Shown piece after piece: positions 8,987 through 19,600 of a stretch of 64,000 nt of DNA (positions are counted from its first letter, which is position 1; each line of letters starts with the position of its first letter). Under the pieces are notes generated by a model, which was given only the letters and a program-made list of their open reading frames with translations, had not been told where the DNA came from and did no database searches. This DNA is from Lewinellaceae bacterium (lineage in GTDB: Bacteria; Bacteroidota; Bacteroidia; Chitinophagales; Saprospiraceae), in contig JACJYK010000001.1 in assembly GCA_020636135.1 (NCBI GenBank), positions 1,970,501-2,034,500 on the forward strand, in the 5' to 3' direction. A program made the translations under genes and the position numbers.

Positions 8987-9412
8987 ATGGGACCATTTAA
9001 GGTCATTGCATGGTTATTGATTTTGTGGCCCTGGCAGGACGGTGCCGGTACGATTACAATCCACTGTGATGGTATTAACCAGCCAGAGCAGGGTATTATT
9101 TATATCTACCTATACAATGATTCTGCCAAATGGAATGATCCTCAGGGGTATTTTCATCTTTATAAATACAATCTGACCGCCATTCCCAATTCCGATTTCA
9201 ATTTGGAAAACTTGCCTTACGGTACCTATGCGATCCGGGTCCATATCGACCTGAATGACAATGGCGTCGTCGAATACAACCTGGTGGGGCAGGCTTTAGA
9301 ACAGACTGGCTTTTCCAACAACCCGATCAAGATATTCAGCAAGCCCACTTTCCGGGACTCCCGATTCGCTCTCCTGAAGCCCAATCTTAAATTGGCTATT
9401 GAAATGAAATAA
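8987..9412 (+). CDS. DUF2141 secreted protein
   Basis: This 141-residue protein has an N-terminal hydrophobic stretch (about residues 4-17, signal-peptide-like) and a beta-rich domain. Its hallmarks are those of DUF2141: LPYGTYAIRVHIDLNDNGV and the C-terminal TGFSNNPIKIFSKPTFRDSRF. DUF2141 proteins are small exported Bacteroidota and Proteobacteria proteins of unknown role. The 3' end is 14 bp from the end of the convergent penicillin-acylase gene, and no terminator is evident between them. Confidence 0.85.
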   Translation: MGPFKVIAWLLILWPWQDGAGTITIHCDGINQPEQGIIYIYLYNDSAKWNDPQGYFHLYKYNLTAIPNSDFNLENLPYGTYAIRVHIDLNDNGVVEYNLVGQALEQTGFSNNPIKIFSKPTFRDSRFALLKPNLKLAIEMK

Positions 9413-9426
9413 TACAGTTCACGGTA

Positions 9427-11799
9427 TCATTTCGGATTAAGTTGAATTTGAACCCTTGTGTTTTCCCGTATTCTTGATTTACTGTAATACATTGGAAAGT
9501 ATCTGTTCTGTTGCCACATTAAAAACAAATTGCTGTAGAAAGGGCTGGCAGGATCACCGGACTGGCCGGGATTGTTTATGGCCAGACTCAGATCCCAATC
9601 CTGAGCATCAACCAGCATTTTAAATGAAGGGCCTGAAGTCTGGTTGTCTCCATTACCCGCATTGTTGACAGTAAATCCATCACCACCACGCGGTAGAGGA
9701 CCCACATTCAGACGATTGGCCAAAGCAGGATTGACCACGTCGGACAAAGTATGCTTCAGGAAGATGTGTTTGTACCTAACGTCGCCATATTTCCAGGTAC
9801 CGGCATCTTTCCCAAGCCGGGCTTCCAGGTTATGCAATGCTTGCTGAAAGCTCTCCCTGATCAGTTTATCCCGGCCCGCCACGACATCGTCACCAAAAAA
9901 TGGTGGTGGATAATTCAACCAGCGGATGATCAGACGCATGTCCAGATAACCGTAGATAGACTGGACGCTGGCAGGAATTGCAATGGTCTTCATTTTCTGG
10001 ATCAGTTCGCGCTCCCAGGCAACAAATATGGCTGCCTCCCGTGAATCCGGACCCAACTGCTGATCCCAGGATTTTAACCAGGTCACAGCATCGGACTCCA
10101 GTTTTCGGTCCCATTGAATGGAAGACAACAATGGGATCAATGCCCTGGCAGGAAGCGAAGCATAATCTGATTGCAGCATCACAAAGTCCTGCATGGTTAT
10201 CTTTTTACCCTGGTTGAGCACCTCCGAAATACGCTGACTGCGGTAAGGTGAAGACCAGGTATATCCCAGAGCTTCAGGAAATGCATAGCCGGGTGGCGTA
10301 ACGTGGTCATTAGCTGTAACCCAGAATCCGGCATCTGGATCCTCAATGTGTGGTCTGGCCTGGATCGGTAAATATCCGGACCATTCGTAACGTCCATCGC
10401 CTGGTACGGCCACCATTCCTGAAAAGTTTCGACGTATGGGTGCAATTCCAACAGCCTGCCATCCGATATGTCCTTCCCGGTCAATCCATACCATGTTTTC
10501 TCCGGGAATATGACTGAAGGTGCAGGCTTTGCGGAAACTTTCGAAATCGGTCGCCTGATCCATGCGCAGACTGGCCAGATAGGGGCTCCCACCTGGTTCC
10601 AGCCACCCACACCGCATGGCACAAGCTACGTTCCTTGACGAATCCTGATAGAGTACGGGACCGTGTCTGCTGTAACGGTGTTTGACATAGACCGGATCGG
10701 TCCCTTTTACTTTAATGGTGTCCCGGATAATCTGAAAGGTCTCCCAGCCATCATGATACCAGTATTGATCAGGATTATCCGGGTTGGTTTTATAGACATA
10801 CAAGTCCTCGGCATCCGTTTCGAAGATGGTCAGGCCCCAGGCACCATATTGATTGTGACCAATGGAGATGCCGGGTATTTCCGGCTCACCACCTCCAATC
10901 ACATCCCACCCCGGAGCTACCAGATGAGCCATATATCGTAATGACGGGACGGATTGCGCCCGGTGCGGGTCATTGGCCAGCATGGGAAAACCGCTTGCAG
11001 ATATACTGCCGTCGATGACCCAGTTGTTACTGCCAATGGAAGTAGATCGGCGCAGAGCCGCTTCATCCGGTTGGTAGGGTGCATAACCCATTGCATCGTC
11101 CTTGAAGAATTGCAACGGGCGTCTGTACGCATGGTAGAGTTTTAGCAAGTCTTGAAAGAGCAAGGCCGAATCAATGGCCGGATCGATGTTCAGATCCGGT
11201 TGATTTGGCTCAAACACGTACAATTCTCTCGCCTTGTCCGGTCCTAGTCGGGCCACCATCCGGCTTACTTCAAGCTCGGTATCGATGTTACCCAGTAATC
11301 CCTGGTGACGGGATATTACCACATCCGGTGTCCAGTATTCCGGTACTATTTTCAATACTTTAAATTCAACAGGTAGCAATGATGTATCCTGGCGCACCTT
11401 GTTAATGTAGGCATTCACCCCCTCAACATAAGCTGTGATAATCGCAGCTCCGTGTGGATGGTAATGATTCATCTCCTGGGTCAGATCACCCCGGTATTTG
11501 AACAGCCTGGTACCGATATCGCGGTTCAGCTCGCGAATGCCCAACCATTCAGCACACGTGCCGGTAGCTTGGCGCCGCCACACTTCAAATTGGAACAGCC
11601 GGTCGCGTGCTGCATAATAACCCTGTGAGAAAAACAAATCGTGTTCGTTCTCGGCGTAAATGTGCGGTACACCCCAATCATCAACCAGGATTTCAACGGG
11701 TTGGATTAGGCCTTTGGCATTAAATACTTCCTTTTGAGACCATGTAATTCCGGCCAAGAAAAAGCTGATGATAAAAATGGGTATGGTTTTTGAATACAT
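9427..11799 (-). CDS. Penicillin acylase family (Ntn-hydrolase) protein, secreted
   Basis: This 790-residue protein starts with a signal peptide (about 1-21, ending ITWSQ). The alpha chain contains VDDWGVPHIYAENEHDLFFSQGY and RDRLFQFEVWRRQATG. After a linker comes the beta chain, whose nucleophile is S257 in STSIGSNNWVIDG. NDPH, typical of the family, follows. These enzymes mature by self-cleavage before the serine and hydrolyse amide bonds of N-acyl compounds such as acyl-homoserine lactones, cyclic lipopeptides or beta-lactams. The true substrate is unknown. Length and order are normal for the family, and the gene is monocistronic. Confidence 0.94.
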   Translation of the reverse strand: MYSKTIPIFIISFFLAGITWSQKEVFNAKGLIQPVEILVDDWGVPHIYAENEHDLFFSQGYYAARDRLFQFEVWRRQATGTCAEWLGIRELNRDIGTRLFKYRGDLTQEMNHYHPHGAAIITAYVEGVNAYINKVRQDTSLLPVEFKVLKIVPEYWTPDVVISRHQGLLGNIDTELEVSRMVARLGPDKARELYVFEPNQPDLNIDPAIDSALLFQDLLKLYHAYRRPLQFFKDDAMGYAPYQPDEAALRRSTSIGSNNWVIDGSISASGFPMLANDPHRAQSVPSLRYMAHLVAPGWDVIGGGEPEIPGISIGHNQYGAWGLTIFETDAEDLYVYKTNPDNPDQYWYHDGWETFQIIRDTIKVKGTDPVYVKHRYSRHGPVLYQDSSRNVACAMRCGWLEPGGSPYLASLRMDQATDFESFRKACTFSHIPGENMVWIDREGHIGWQAVGIAPIRRNFSGMVAVPGDGRYEWSGYLPIQARPHIEDPDAGFWVTANDHVTPPGYAFPEALGYTWSSPYRSQRISEVLNQGKKITMQDFVMLQSDYASLPARALIPLLSSIQWDRKLESDAVTWLKSWDQQLGPDSREAAIFVAWERELIQKMKTIAIPASVQSIYGYLDMRLIIRWLNYPPPFFGDDVVAGRDKLIRESFQQALHNLEARLGKDAGTWKYGDVRYKHIFLKHTLSDVVNPALANRLNVGPLPRGGDGFTVNNAGNGDNQTSGPSFKMLVDAQDWDLSLAINNPGQSGDPASPFYSNLFLMWQQNRYFPMYYSKSRIRENTRVQIQLNPK

Positions 11800-11888
11800 G
11801 TGTTATTGTTGATATGTATAAAACAATCTTTTCAAGATATCAGTAGTGTAATTACTGTAATCCCATCTCAGAATTTTCGTCTTTTCCT

Positions 11889-11917
11889 AGGTGCTTCATG
11901 TAAGCACCTTTTTTTGT
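11889..11917 (+). terminator. Orphan plus-strand terminator between divergent genes
   Basis: A perfect 8-bp stem (11889-11896 with 11902-11909) has a 5-nt loop and is followed by a run of T. The T-tract is on the plus strand, yet the nearest upstream gene (penicillin acylase) is on the minus strand and starts at 11799. The hairpin therefore ends either an unannotated short RNA or the leader of the mutarotase gene at 12030. A second small hairpin, CAGTA/TACTG, lies near 11840-11857. Confidence 0.75.
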
Positions 11918-12029
11918 TTTTCCTGGATCCACTCAAGCGCTGCTTAAAATATCATTTCTTTCCGAGATATGCACCTTAACATGTATCTTCGGAGTGATAA
12001 CCTATACAATTACTTACAGTGTATTCCTT

Positions 12030-13175
12030 ATGAAATACGGAATCTGGATCATGATCTTGTTGGCGGTAGTATCATGCCGGCAGCAGAATGAGCAAAATGA
12101 ATCGGCAATGGATAATGGATTTAAACTGGATATGCGGGAATTCGGCAAACTAAGTGACGGACACGTCGTCACCCAATACATCATCACCAATCCGGGTGGT
12201 ATGGAAATGCGGCTGCTGGATTACGGCTGCCTGATGACCAATCTTTTTGTTCCGGACCGCAATGGAAAACCAGTTGATGTTTTGATGGGTTTTGATTCAC
12301 TTTCTGATTACGTGGATAAGTCACCTTACTTCGGGGCAGTAATAGGCCGCTATGGCAACCGGATTGCCAATGGAAAATTCGAATTGGACGGTACAACTTA
12401 TACCTTGCCGCAAAACAATGGCCCCAACACCCTCCACGGAGGGATCAAAGGGTTTGATAAAGTGATGTGGCAAGCCTCGCCGGTAATCGATTCAAATGAA
12501 TATGGAGTCGTCTTCACCTATACCAGTGTAGATGGAGAGGAGGGCTTCCCGGGCAGTATGAATGCCCATATCCGGATAACGCTGAATGCACAGAATGAGG
12601 TTACATTGGACTATACGGCCGTTACGGATAAGCCTACCGTCGTCAATTTGACCCAGCACAATTACTACAACCTGTCGGGGGAGGGGAGCTGCCTGGATCA
12701 GGAATTGGCCATATTCGCAAACCAGTATACACCGGTAGACAGCACACTCATCCCCACGGGAGAACTTGTACCGGTGGATGGCACGCCGTTTGATTTCCGG
12801 ACCGCCAAACCCATCGGTAAAGACATCGGGGTTGATGATATACAACTTAAATACGGACTGGGCTATGACCATAACTTTGTATTGAACAAAGCGCAGGCTG
12901 GCATCATTTCCCTGGCTGCTGAGGCCTATTCTCCCAAAACCGGAATTACCATGGATGTACTTACTGAGGAACCTGGTATTCAGTTCTATTCAGGTAATTT
13001 CCTGGATGGATCCTTTAATGGAAAACATGGTGCAAAATGCGAATACAGGGGTGCTTTCTGTCTGGAGACCCAGCATTTTCCGGACAGCCCGAATCAACCT
13101 TCTTTTCCAAGTACACGGCTTAATCCTGGTGATATCTATCAGACCAGAACGGTTTACCGCTTTGGGATTCGATAG
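12030..13175 (+). CDS. galM: Galactose mutarotase (aldose 1-epimerase), lipoprotein
   Basis: I choose the start at 12030 because it opens a lipoprotein signal (MKYGIWIMILLAVVSC, lipobox VVSC, Cys at about residue 16). The upstream ATG at 11994 would spoil it. The mature part is a full-length aldose epimerase: GRYGNRIANGKFELDG, NNGPNTLHGGIKGFDKVMW, the catalytic-histidine segment NLTQHNYYNLSG, YDHNFVL, and the glutamate-containing CLETQHFPDSPNQPSFPS. It interconverts the alpha and beta anomers of galactose, glucose and related sugars. The lipobox places it at the membrane facing the periplasm, fitting uptake of free sugars. It is monocistronic. Confidence 0.94.
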   Translation: MKYGIWIMILLAVVSCRQQNEQNESAMDNGFKLDMREFGKLSDGHVVTQYIITNPGGMEMRLLDYGCLMTNLFVPDRNGKPVDVLMGFDSLSDYVDKSPYFGAVIGRYGNRIANGKFELDGTTYTLPQNNGPNTLHGGIKGFDKVMWQASPVIDSNEYGVVFTYTSVDGEEGFPGSMNAHIRITLNAQNEVTLDYTAVTDKPTVVNLTQHNYYNLSGEGSCLDQELAIFANQYTPVDSTLIPTGELVPVDGTPFDFRTAKPIGKDIGVDDIQLKYGLGYDHNFVLNKAQAGIISLAAEAYSPKTGITMDVLTEEPGIQFYSGNFLDGSFNGKHGAKCEYRGAFCLETQHFPDSPNQPSFPSTRLNPGDIYQTRTVYRFGIR

Positions 13176-13427
13176 GTGACTTAATAGGGTCATGTTCCAG
13201 GGAACCTATCGCACTTAAAGCACTCCACTTAAACTAAGCTCCGGATGTGTTTTTATTCTGTAACCAAGTTCTCCTTTGCCATATTGAATTTGGGAGGAAA
13301 AATGATATGGATTGCTGGCTGGTTTCAGTTGATCCATAATGCCATCATGTCCCATGGCCACATCGCCAAGCCAGATAGGTATAAGAAATAGTGTAGCTTA
13401 TTCATATTAAAAAAACATATATCGAAA

Positions 13428-13458
13428 TTGTTATAATTTATAAAAACACCTATATTTA
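13428..13458 (+). promoter_or_regulatory. Putative Bacteroidota promoter for giant protein 1
   Basis: TTG at 13428-13430, 20 nt, then TATATTTA at 13451-13458. This matches the Bacteroidota consensus TTTG-N19-TAnnTTTG at seven of eight -7 positions. The start codon chosen for the giant gene is 168 nt downstream, giving a long leader. Confidence 0.45.
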
Positions 13459-13528
13459 CAGCTTAAATGGATGTGAATCTCTAGCAATATTCCATTTAAT
13501 GATGTTCTCTCATCTAGATTCAAGGTCT

Positions 13529-13565
13529 CTCAAAAATTGAGGAAACTGCAATCCGCAGTCCCTCA
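13529..13565 (+). promoter_or_regulatory. Mutually exclusive hairpins in the leader of giant protein 1
   Basis: Two helices share the bases TTGAG. The upstream one is CTCAA/TTGAG (13529-13533 with 13537-13541, 3-nt loop). The downstream one pairs TGAGG (13538-13542) with CCTCA (13561-13565) and contains an inner CTGC/GCAG stem. Only one can form at a time. No T-tract strong enough for a terminator follows, so translational rather than transcriptional control is more likely, if either. Confidence 0.3.
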
Positions 13566-13625
13566 GGTTTTATGCAATGTTGTTCAGGCAAAATGAATTG
13601 CCTGGGCTTAAACCTTGGTGAACCT

Positions 13626-16600
13626 ATGAGAGGTCTGTACAAAAACACTTTGTTTGTTTTAGGTATGGGTGCTGTTGCTGTATTTGCGTATGCACTCAAA
13701 TCCAGAAATTCAGCTTCACCCGAGCATTATTTATCACCGCCAACTGCGATGATGATGGCTTCGGTTGGTGGATTACAATTTATCGGCTACGATGCGGATG
13801 CAACTTCAGGCTTCAGTTTTGTTATATTGGAACCTGTCACCGCGGGAACCGTGTATTATTTTACCGATAGGGGATGGAGCACAACTATAGGATTTCCTGC
13901 AGTAGGGACGGAAGGAATTCTCACCGTGACCTTAAACAATAATTATAGTTGTGGAACCGAATTTGCTGTTTACGATGCTTCAGGAACTTGGGTCGTGGAG
14001 TCTTCGCAGGGTGGAAGTCCTTCAGTGACAGAATCCGGTAATTTTAATCTGGAGACCTCTGGAGATCAGATCTTTGCCTATCAGACTTCTGAGCCAACTG
14101 TGGGAAATGAAGGGAATTTTCTAGCAGCCATTCAAATGAATAACGGTTGGAATGGCTCCAATACTGGAAATAATAATTCACAACAACCAGTCTTTTTTAC
14201 TTCCGGAAACCCCGGAGTCGGTCTCGATATTGTACTAACCCCTGAGGTTGATAATGCCAAATACGATTGCAGTACAAGCACCGGTGCAGCCTCCAACATA
14301 CTATCGGCCATAAATACCGAAGGTAACTGGGACACGGATAATACCAATGCATTTGATCTCACGGCTTATTGCGGTATGTGTTGTGATAATTCAGCACCGG
14401 TAGTCCTGGCTCCCAATACCGTCGATCTTAATGCTGCTTATACCCTAACCTTTAATTCGGTTTTGCCCCCGGGAGAAAGTTGGGAAATCTACACCCAGGG
14501 TTGCGGGATAGGGCCCGTGCTTACGTCAACGATGGGGACATCCGTCCAGCTTATCGCACCAGGGGTGGCACAGGAGTTGGTTTATTTCATTAAATCAACC
14601 TCCGGTACCTGTTGCACCCGGGTGACCATCTGTGTTATCGACCCATTTGCGGTGTGCACCGACTGTTCTACCGGGCCGTTTGCCTGTGGTGAATGCGTGC
14701 TTTCGGATCCGGCACCCAATCCTCCATTGAGTGCAACCTGTGATGACCTTCAACTGGTTTTTATTATTGACGAATCTGGTTCTATCGGCAGCGCGGGAGC
14801 TACCGGAGATGTCCGGGACGGAACGCTTGCATTTCTCAATGCGCTCAATGGCTCAGGCGTTGATATTGCCATCATTGAATTTAGTACTGAAGCTCGCTTA
14901 GTAACCAACTATGTACCTATTGACAATGCGCTGATTTCAGCTGTCACCGGATATTTCAACGGAACTCCGTTTAACTCACAAACCTATTCTCCATCAGGAA
15001 GCACAAACTGGCATCATGCCTTGTACATCGCGGACACCTTGAGTATTCAGCCAGACATGGTCATTCTATTTACAGATGGATCTCCAACTGCATATGGTAC
15101 TTCAACTGGGATAAGTTGTAACAATGACGCATCCCTGGTTAACCCGGTCAAAATTGCCAACCGGATGAAAAATGATGGATCTCACATATTTATGCTCGGG
15201 GTTGGTACCGTCGATTCAACCAATTTGAAGGCAATGTCCGGAGAACTTAAATACAATGCCGGAGTCAATACCATTGGTACGGCAGACTGGACCAATGAGA
15301 ACTTCAATAACCTGGCTCAGTGCCTGGAAGATTTTGCCTATGAATTATGTGCCACGGTTATTTCTCTCGAAAAATCCATTGTTGACTTATCCTGTGATAC
15401 AGCTACTTTCCAGCTGATCGTGCGTAACCTGGGCGGAACGAATGTTGCAACCTCGGTTATGGTAGTCGATACATTTCCTGCTGGTTATGGATCGGTGATT
15501 TATACAGGTCCCCAATCAGTGTGTATCGGGGCAGCATGCATGCCTGGGCAACCTGCTACCACCTTCAAATGGACTGTAGGCAGCATTCCGCCGAATGGTA
15601 GCGACACTTTACTCATAAGGGCTACAGTACTCAATAGTGGCAGTCGACTTAATACGGCTTGGGCTACATCAAGTACTGCGGATACTGCCTCCGCCAGTGT
15701 CGATGGAGTCGATTTGCAACCAGATACCCAGTCACCAATGATCGCATGCCCTGCAGATACTACCATTGATTGCGGCACGAGTACTATGCCCCTGGCAACG
15801 GGACAGGCATCCGCAACCGATGATACGGATCCCAACCCGGTAATAACTTACAGTGATTTAACATTCAGTGGTACGCTGCCTTGTATAGTGTTACAACGTA
15901 CCTGGTCCGCGACAGACCTCTGTGGAAATATCGCGAGCTGCAATCAAATGATTACCATTCAGGATTCAGTGCCTCCCACCATTATATGCCCTTCTAACAG
16001 AACGGTGACTTGCCTGGATGATACTTCTCCGGCAAGCCAGGGCATGGCGACAGCCAGTGATAATTGTACCATTACGCCGGGCATTGTGTTTACAGACCAG
16101 ACAAGTGGTGGGTCGTGTCCTGCGAATTTTATTTTATCCAGAACCTGGATAGCTACCGATGCCTGTTCAAATACCAATACCTGCGTCCAGACGATTAGTG
16201 GTGTAGACGATATGCCGCCGGCATTGACGCCCGCCCGGGATACGGTGGTTGAGTGTGATGGTTCTGGAAATACAGCTGCCTATTCGGAATGGATTACATT
16301 GCATGGAAGGGCAACGGCATCTGATCTATGTTCTACATTCACCTGGTCCAGTCAAGTTATTAGTTCGATGACCGGATGTGGTAACACCAGGCAGGATTCC
16401 GTCCGGTTTATCGTCATCGATGCTTGCGGGAATGCAGATACAACCATGGCAAAATTTATCATTAAAGACCTCACACCACCGACCATTACACCCGCGACGG
16501 CCATAACCATAGATTGTAACGCTTCTCCCAATGCCTTGTCAGACTGGCTATCAGCCCATGGAAATGCTATGGCATCCGATGTTTGCGGTAACATCACCTG

Positions 16601-19600
16601 GAGTAATAATTTTACTAGTGCCCCGGAAGCTTGCGCTGGTAGTGGGGTCATACCTGTCACATTTTATGCAACGGATGACTGCTTGAATGTCGATTCAACA
16701 ACGGCCAATTTGACTGTTTCTGATGACTCGCCTCCTCATATTATTCAACCTGCGCGTGATACCATGGTTCAGTGTGAAGGAGGTGGCACCAGCGCTTATA
16801 TGATTTGGCGTACCAACCTGGGTGGCGCACAGGCTACGGATGACTGTGGGGAGGTCACCTGGTCAGACCGGGAAATCAGTTCGACGCCTGGATGTGGGCT
16901 TACACGCAGTTATTTGGTTCGCTTTTATGTAGAAGATGCGTGTGGAAACATGGATAGCACTCAAGCGACATTCTCCTACATTGATACCGTACCACCCGTA
17001 TTACCGGCACCACCGAATGACACCCTGGTAGACTGTCCGCCTAACGCGCCGGGAATTGTGCCTTTGGTTGCGATGGATGCCTGTTCGGGAGGACCCATCC
17101 TCGCCTTTCCAACCCGTGTTACGGAGTCTTTTTCATGTGACTATTATATTACGGACAAATGGATCTTCATGGATGCCTGTGGTAATAAGGATTCACTGGA
17201 AAGGAGAATCCATGTCAAGGATTCCATTGCCCCGGTATTTCCGACCCTGCTGGCCGGTGATACCATTTACTTCGATTGCGACGATCCGGTGCCAGGCGAC
17301 CTGCCAGGAAGCACGGACAATTGCGGAAGTGTTGAAGCCGGGTACATCGATGTGGATCTGATGGTTACCTGCCCAAGTGAGCGGATCATCGAGAGAACCT
17401 ACATGTCAACCGATGTATGTGGTAATTCTTCGGTAATAGTCAACTATCTCATTTTTAAAGATACCACTCCGCCGGTCCTTTCACCTGCCATGGATACTCT
17501 GGTTGACTGTGATGGAACCGGTAATACAACTGACCTGGCCAATTGGATTGCCAACCACGGTGGAGCAACGGCTTCGGACAATTGTGCATCGATGATCATA
17601 TGGTCAAACCGGACGATATCAAGTTCACCTGCCTGTCCGAATACGAGGGATGACCTGGTACGATTTTATGCCAGGGATGAATGTGGAAATATTGATTCCA
17701 CGGAGGCTCATTTTATCATAAGAGATGTGACACCGCCACTATTTACAAATGATCCTCAGGATATTACCATCGACTGCGGGATGATGCAAGGAGCTCTGCT
17801 GAATGACTGGTTAATGAATAATGGATACGCTGTGGCCACGGAAGAGTGCAGTGTGGTCTCCTGGTCAAATGATTTTGGAGGTGAGCCAGGGGCTTGCGGG
17901 GACAATAATTCCATCACCATTACCTTTACGGCAACAGACCAATGCAATAATAGTAGTGTGCGCACCGCACAGCTTACCATTCAGGATAATATTGCACCAA
18001 CAGTTCTCAATGAAGCTTCCGATACGACAGTAGATTGTGACGGTCGCGGAAATATGGCAGAATTTGGTTCTTGGATAAATCGTCATGGTGGCGCCACAGC
18101 CACAGATGATTGTTCGGCTGTTTCCTGGGATACGACCCTGATGCAAAGAACCATATTATGTGATTTTACATCCACCTCGACGTATTATTTCATTGCGACG
18201 GATGGTTGCGGAAATGCAGATACGAGTACGGCGACGTTCACAATACGTGACATTACCCCCCCGTCACCGCCTCAGGCTCCAGCCAATATAACTGTGACCT
18301 GTTCCGGTGATATCCCCTCAGCTGCCAGTTTAAATGCCATGGACGTCTGTGCGGGTATTATTCCGGCAGTGGTATCAGATGTAGTCAGTGATTCTAATTG
18401 TTTGAATCAATTTGAAGTTTCCCGTACTTGGATTTTTACTGATCCCTGTGGAAACACTAGCAGTGTGCAACAATCGATTTTGGTGAGTGATGATGTGCCT
18501 CCGCAGATTCATGGAGTCAATGACCAGGAAGTGATCATTGTGTCCTGTGACCAACCGTTGCCAACCTTTAATGTAACAGCATCGGACAATTGTGGGATGG
18601 TAAGGTTAGTGCCGTCTATATCTTCCGGTACTGGTAGTTGCTCTGCAGAATCCATGCAAACACTTACCTGGACTGCCATTGATACGTGCCAGAACAGGAC
18701 AACGGTTTCTATAACCATACAAATTGTTGATACTACCCCACCAGTCCTTACTATACCTGGAGACAGGATGATTTCCTGTGAACAGGACACAGCAGTGAAT
18801 ATCCTCGGTTTAGCGACCGCTATGGATAATTGTAGTGGCGTGACCATCAGTCATAATGATCGTACAATTCCCGGATCTTGCCGTCAGAATTACACCATCA
18901 ATCGTACTTGGATCGCGGTAGACCTATGTATGAACAGTGCTTCAAGGATTCAGATTATTGAGGTGGTCGATACCACACCTCCCACCTATACTCCGCCTCA
19001 GAATATCACCATTGATTGTGGGGCCGGCCAAGCTTCTGACTTGCAGACCTGGTTAGATAACCATGCCAATAGCACTGGCTCGGATAATTGCAGTTTGGGA
19101 GTTATTTGGCGCTATGATCCTGTCATCTCCCCAGATGCCTGTGGGCTTGACAATTCTGTGCCTGTAAACTTTTACGTGGCAGATAGCTGTGGAAATGAAG
19201 CTTCATTCACGGCAATGTTAACAATAGTCGATGAAGTGCCGCCAACGATTTCAAGCGCAGCCAGAGATACCACCGTTGAATGTGATGGGGCAGGAAATGT
19301 TGCTGATTTCAACGGCTGGGCGAATCGACATGGAGGTGCTTCAGGATCAGATGATTGTGGAACCGTAAGCTGGTCTTATCAGGTGCTAACCTCGACACCC
19401 GGATGTGCAAGTACACGGGTGGATTCAGTCCGGTTTGTGATAAGAGACCTATGTGATAACCGGGATACGACCTATGCAAATTTCATCATCGTGGATAACA
19501 CGCCTCCGATGATACAACTCCCGGTGGATCTTACGATTTTATGTGATGAGCCCGTGGATCCGTCTTTTACAGGATTGGGAATTGCAATTGATGAATGTGG

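Larger units (their letters stand above)
13176..13625. other. Intergenic leader region before giant protein 1
   Basis: This 450-bp gap has no credible gene. The second half is AT-rich and holds a Bacteroidota-type promoter candidate (13428-13458) and a pair of overlapping hairpins (13529-13565) just before the giant gene. The first half holds only a weak inverted repeat near 13187-13208, and I see no clear terminator for the mutarotase gene. Confidence 0.6.

Noticed and set aside
13187..13208. Inverted repeat GTTCC/GGAAC after the mutarotase gene
   Set aside because: The stem is short and no T-tract follows, so it is not a convincing terminator.
13572..13625. Upstream ATG for giant protein 1
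   Set aside because: It would place 18 residues with two cysteines before the signal peptide. The start at 13626 gives a normal one.
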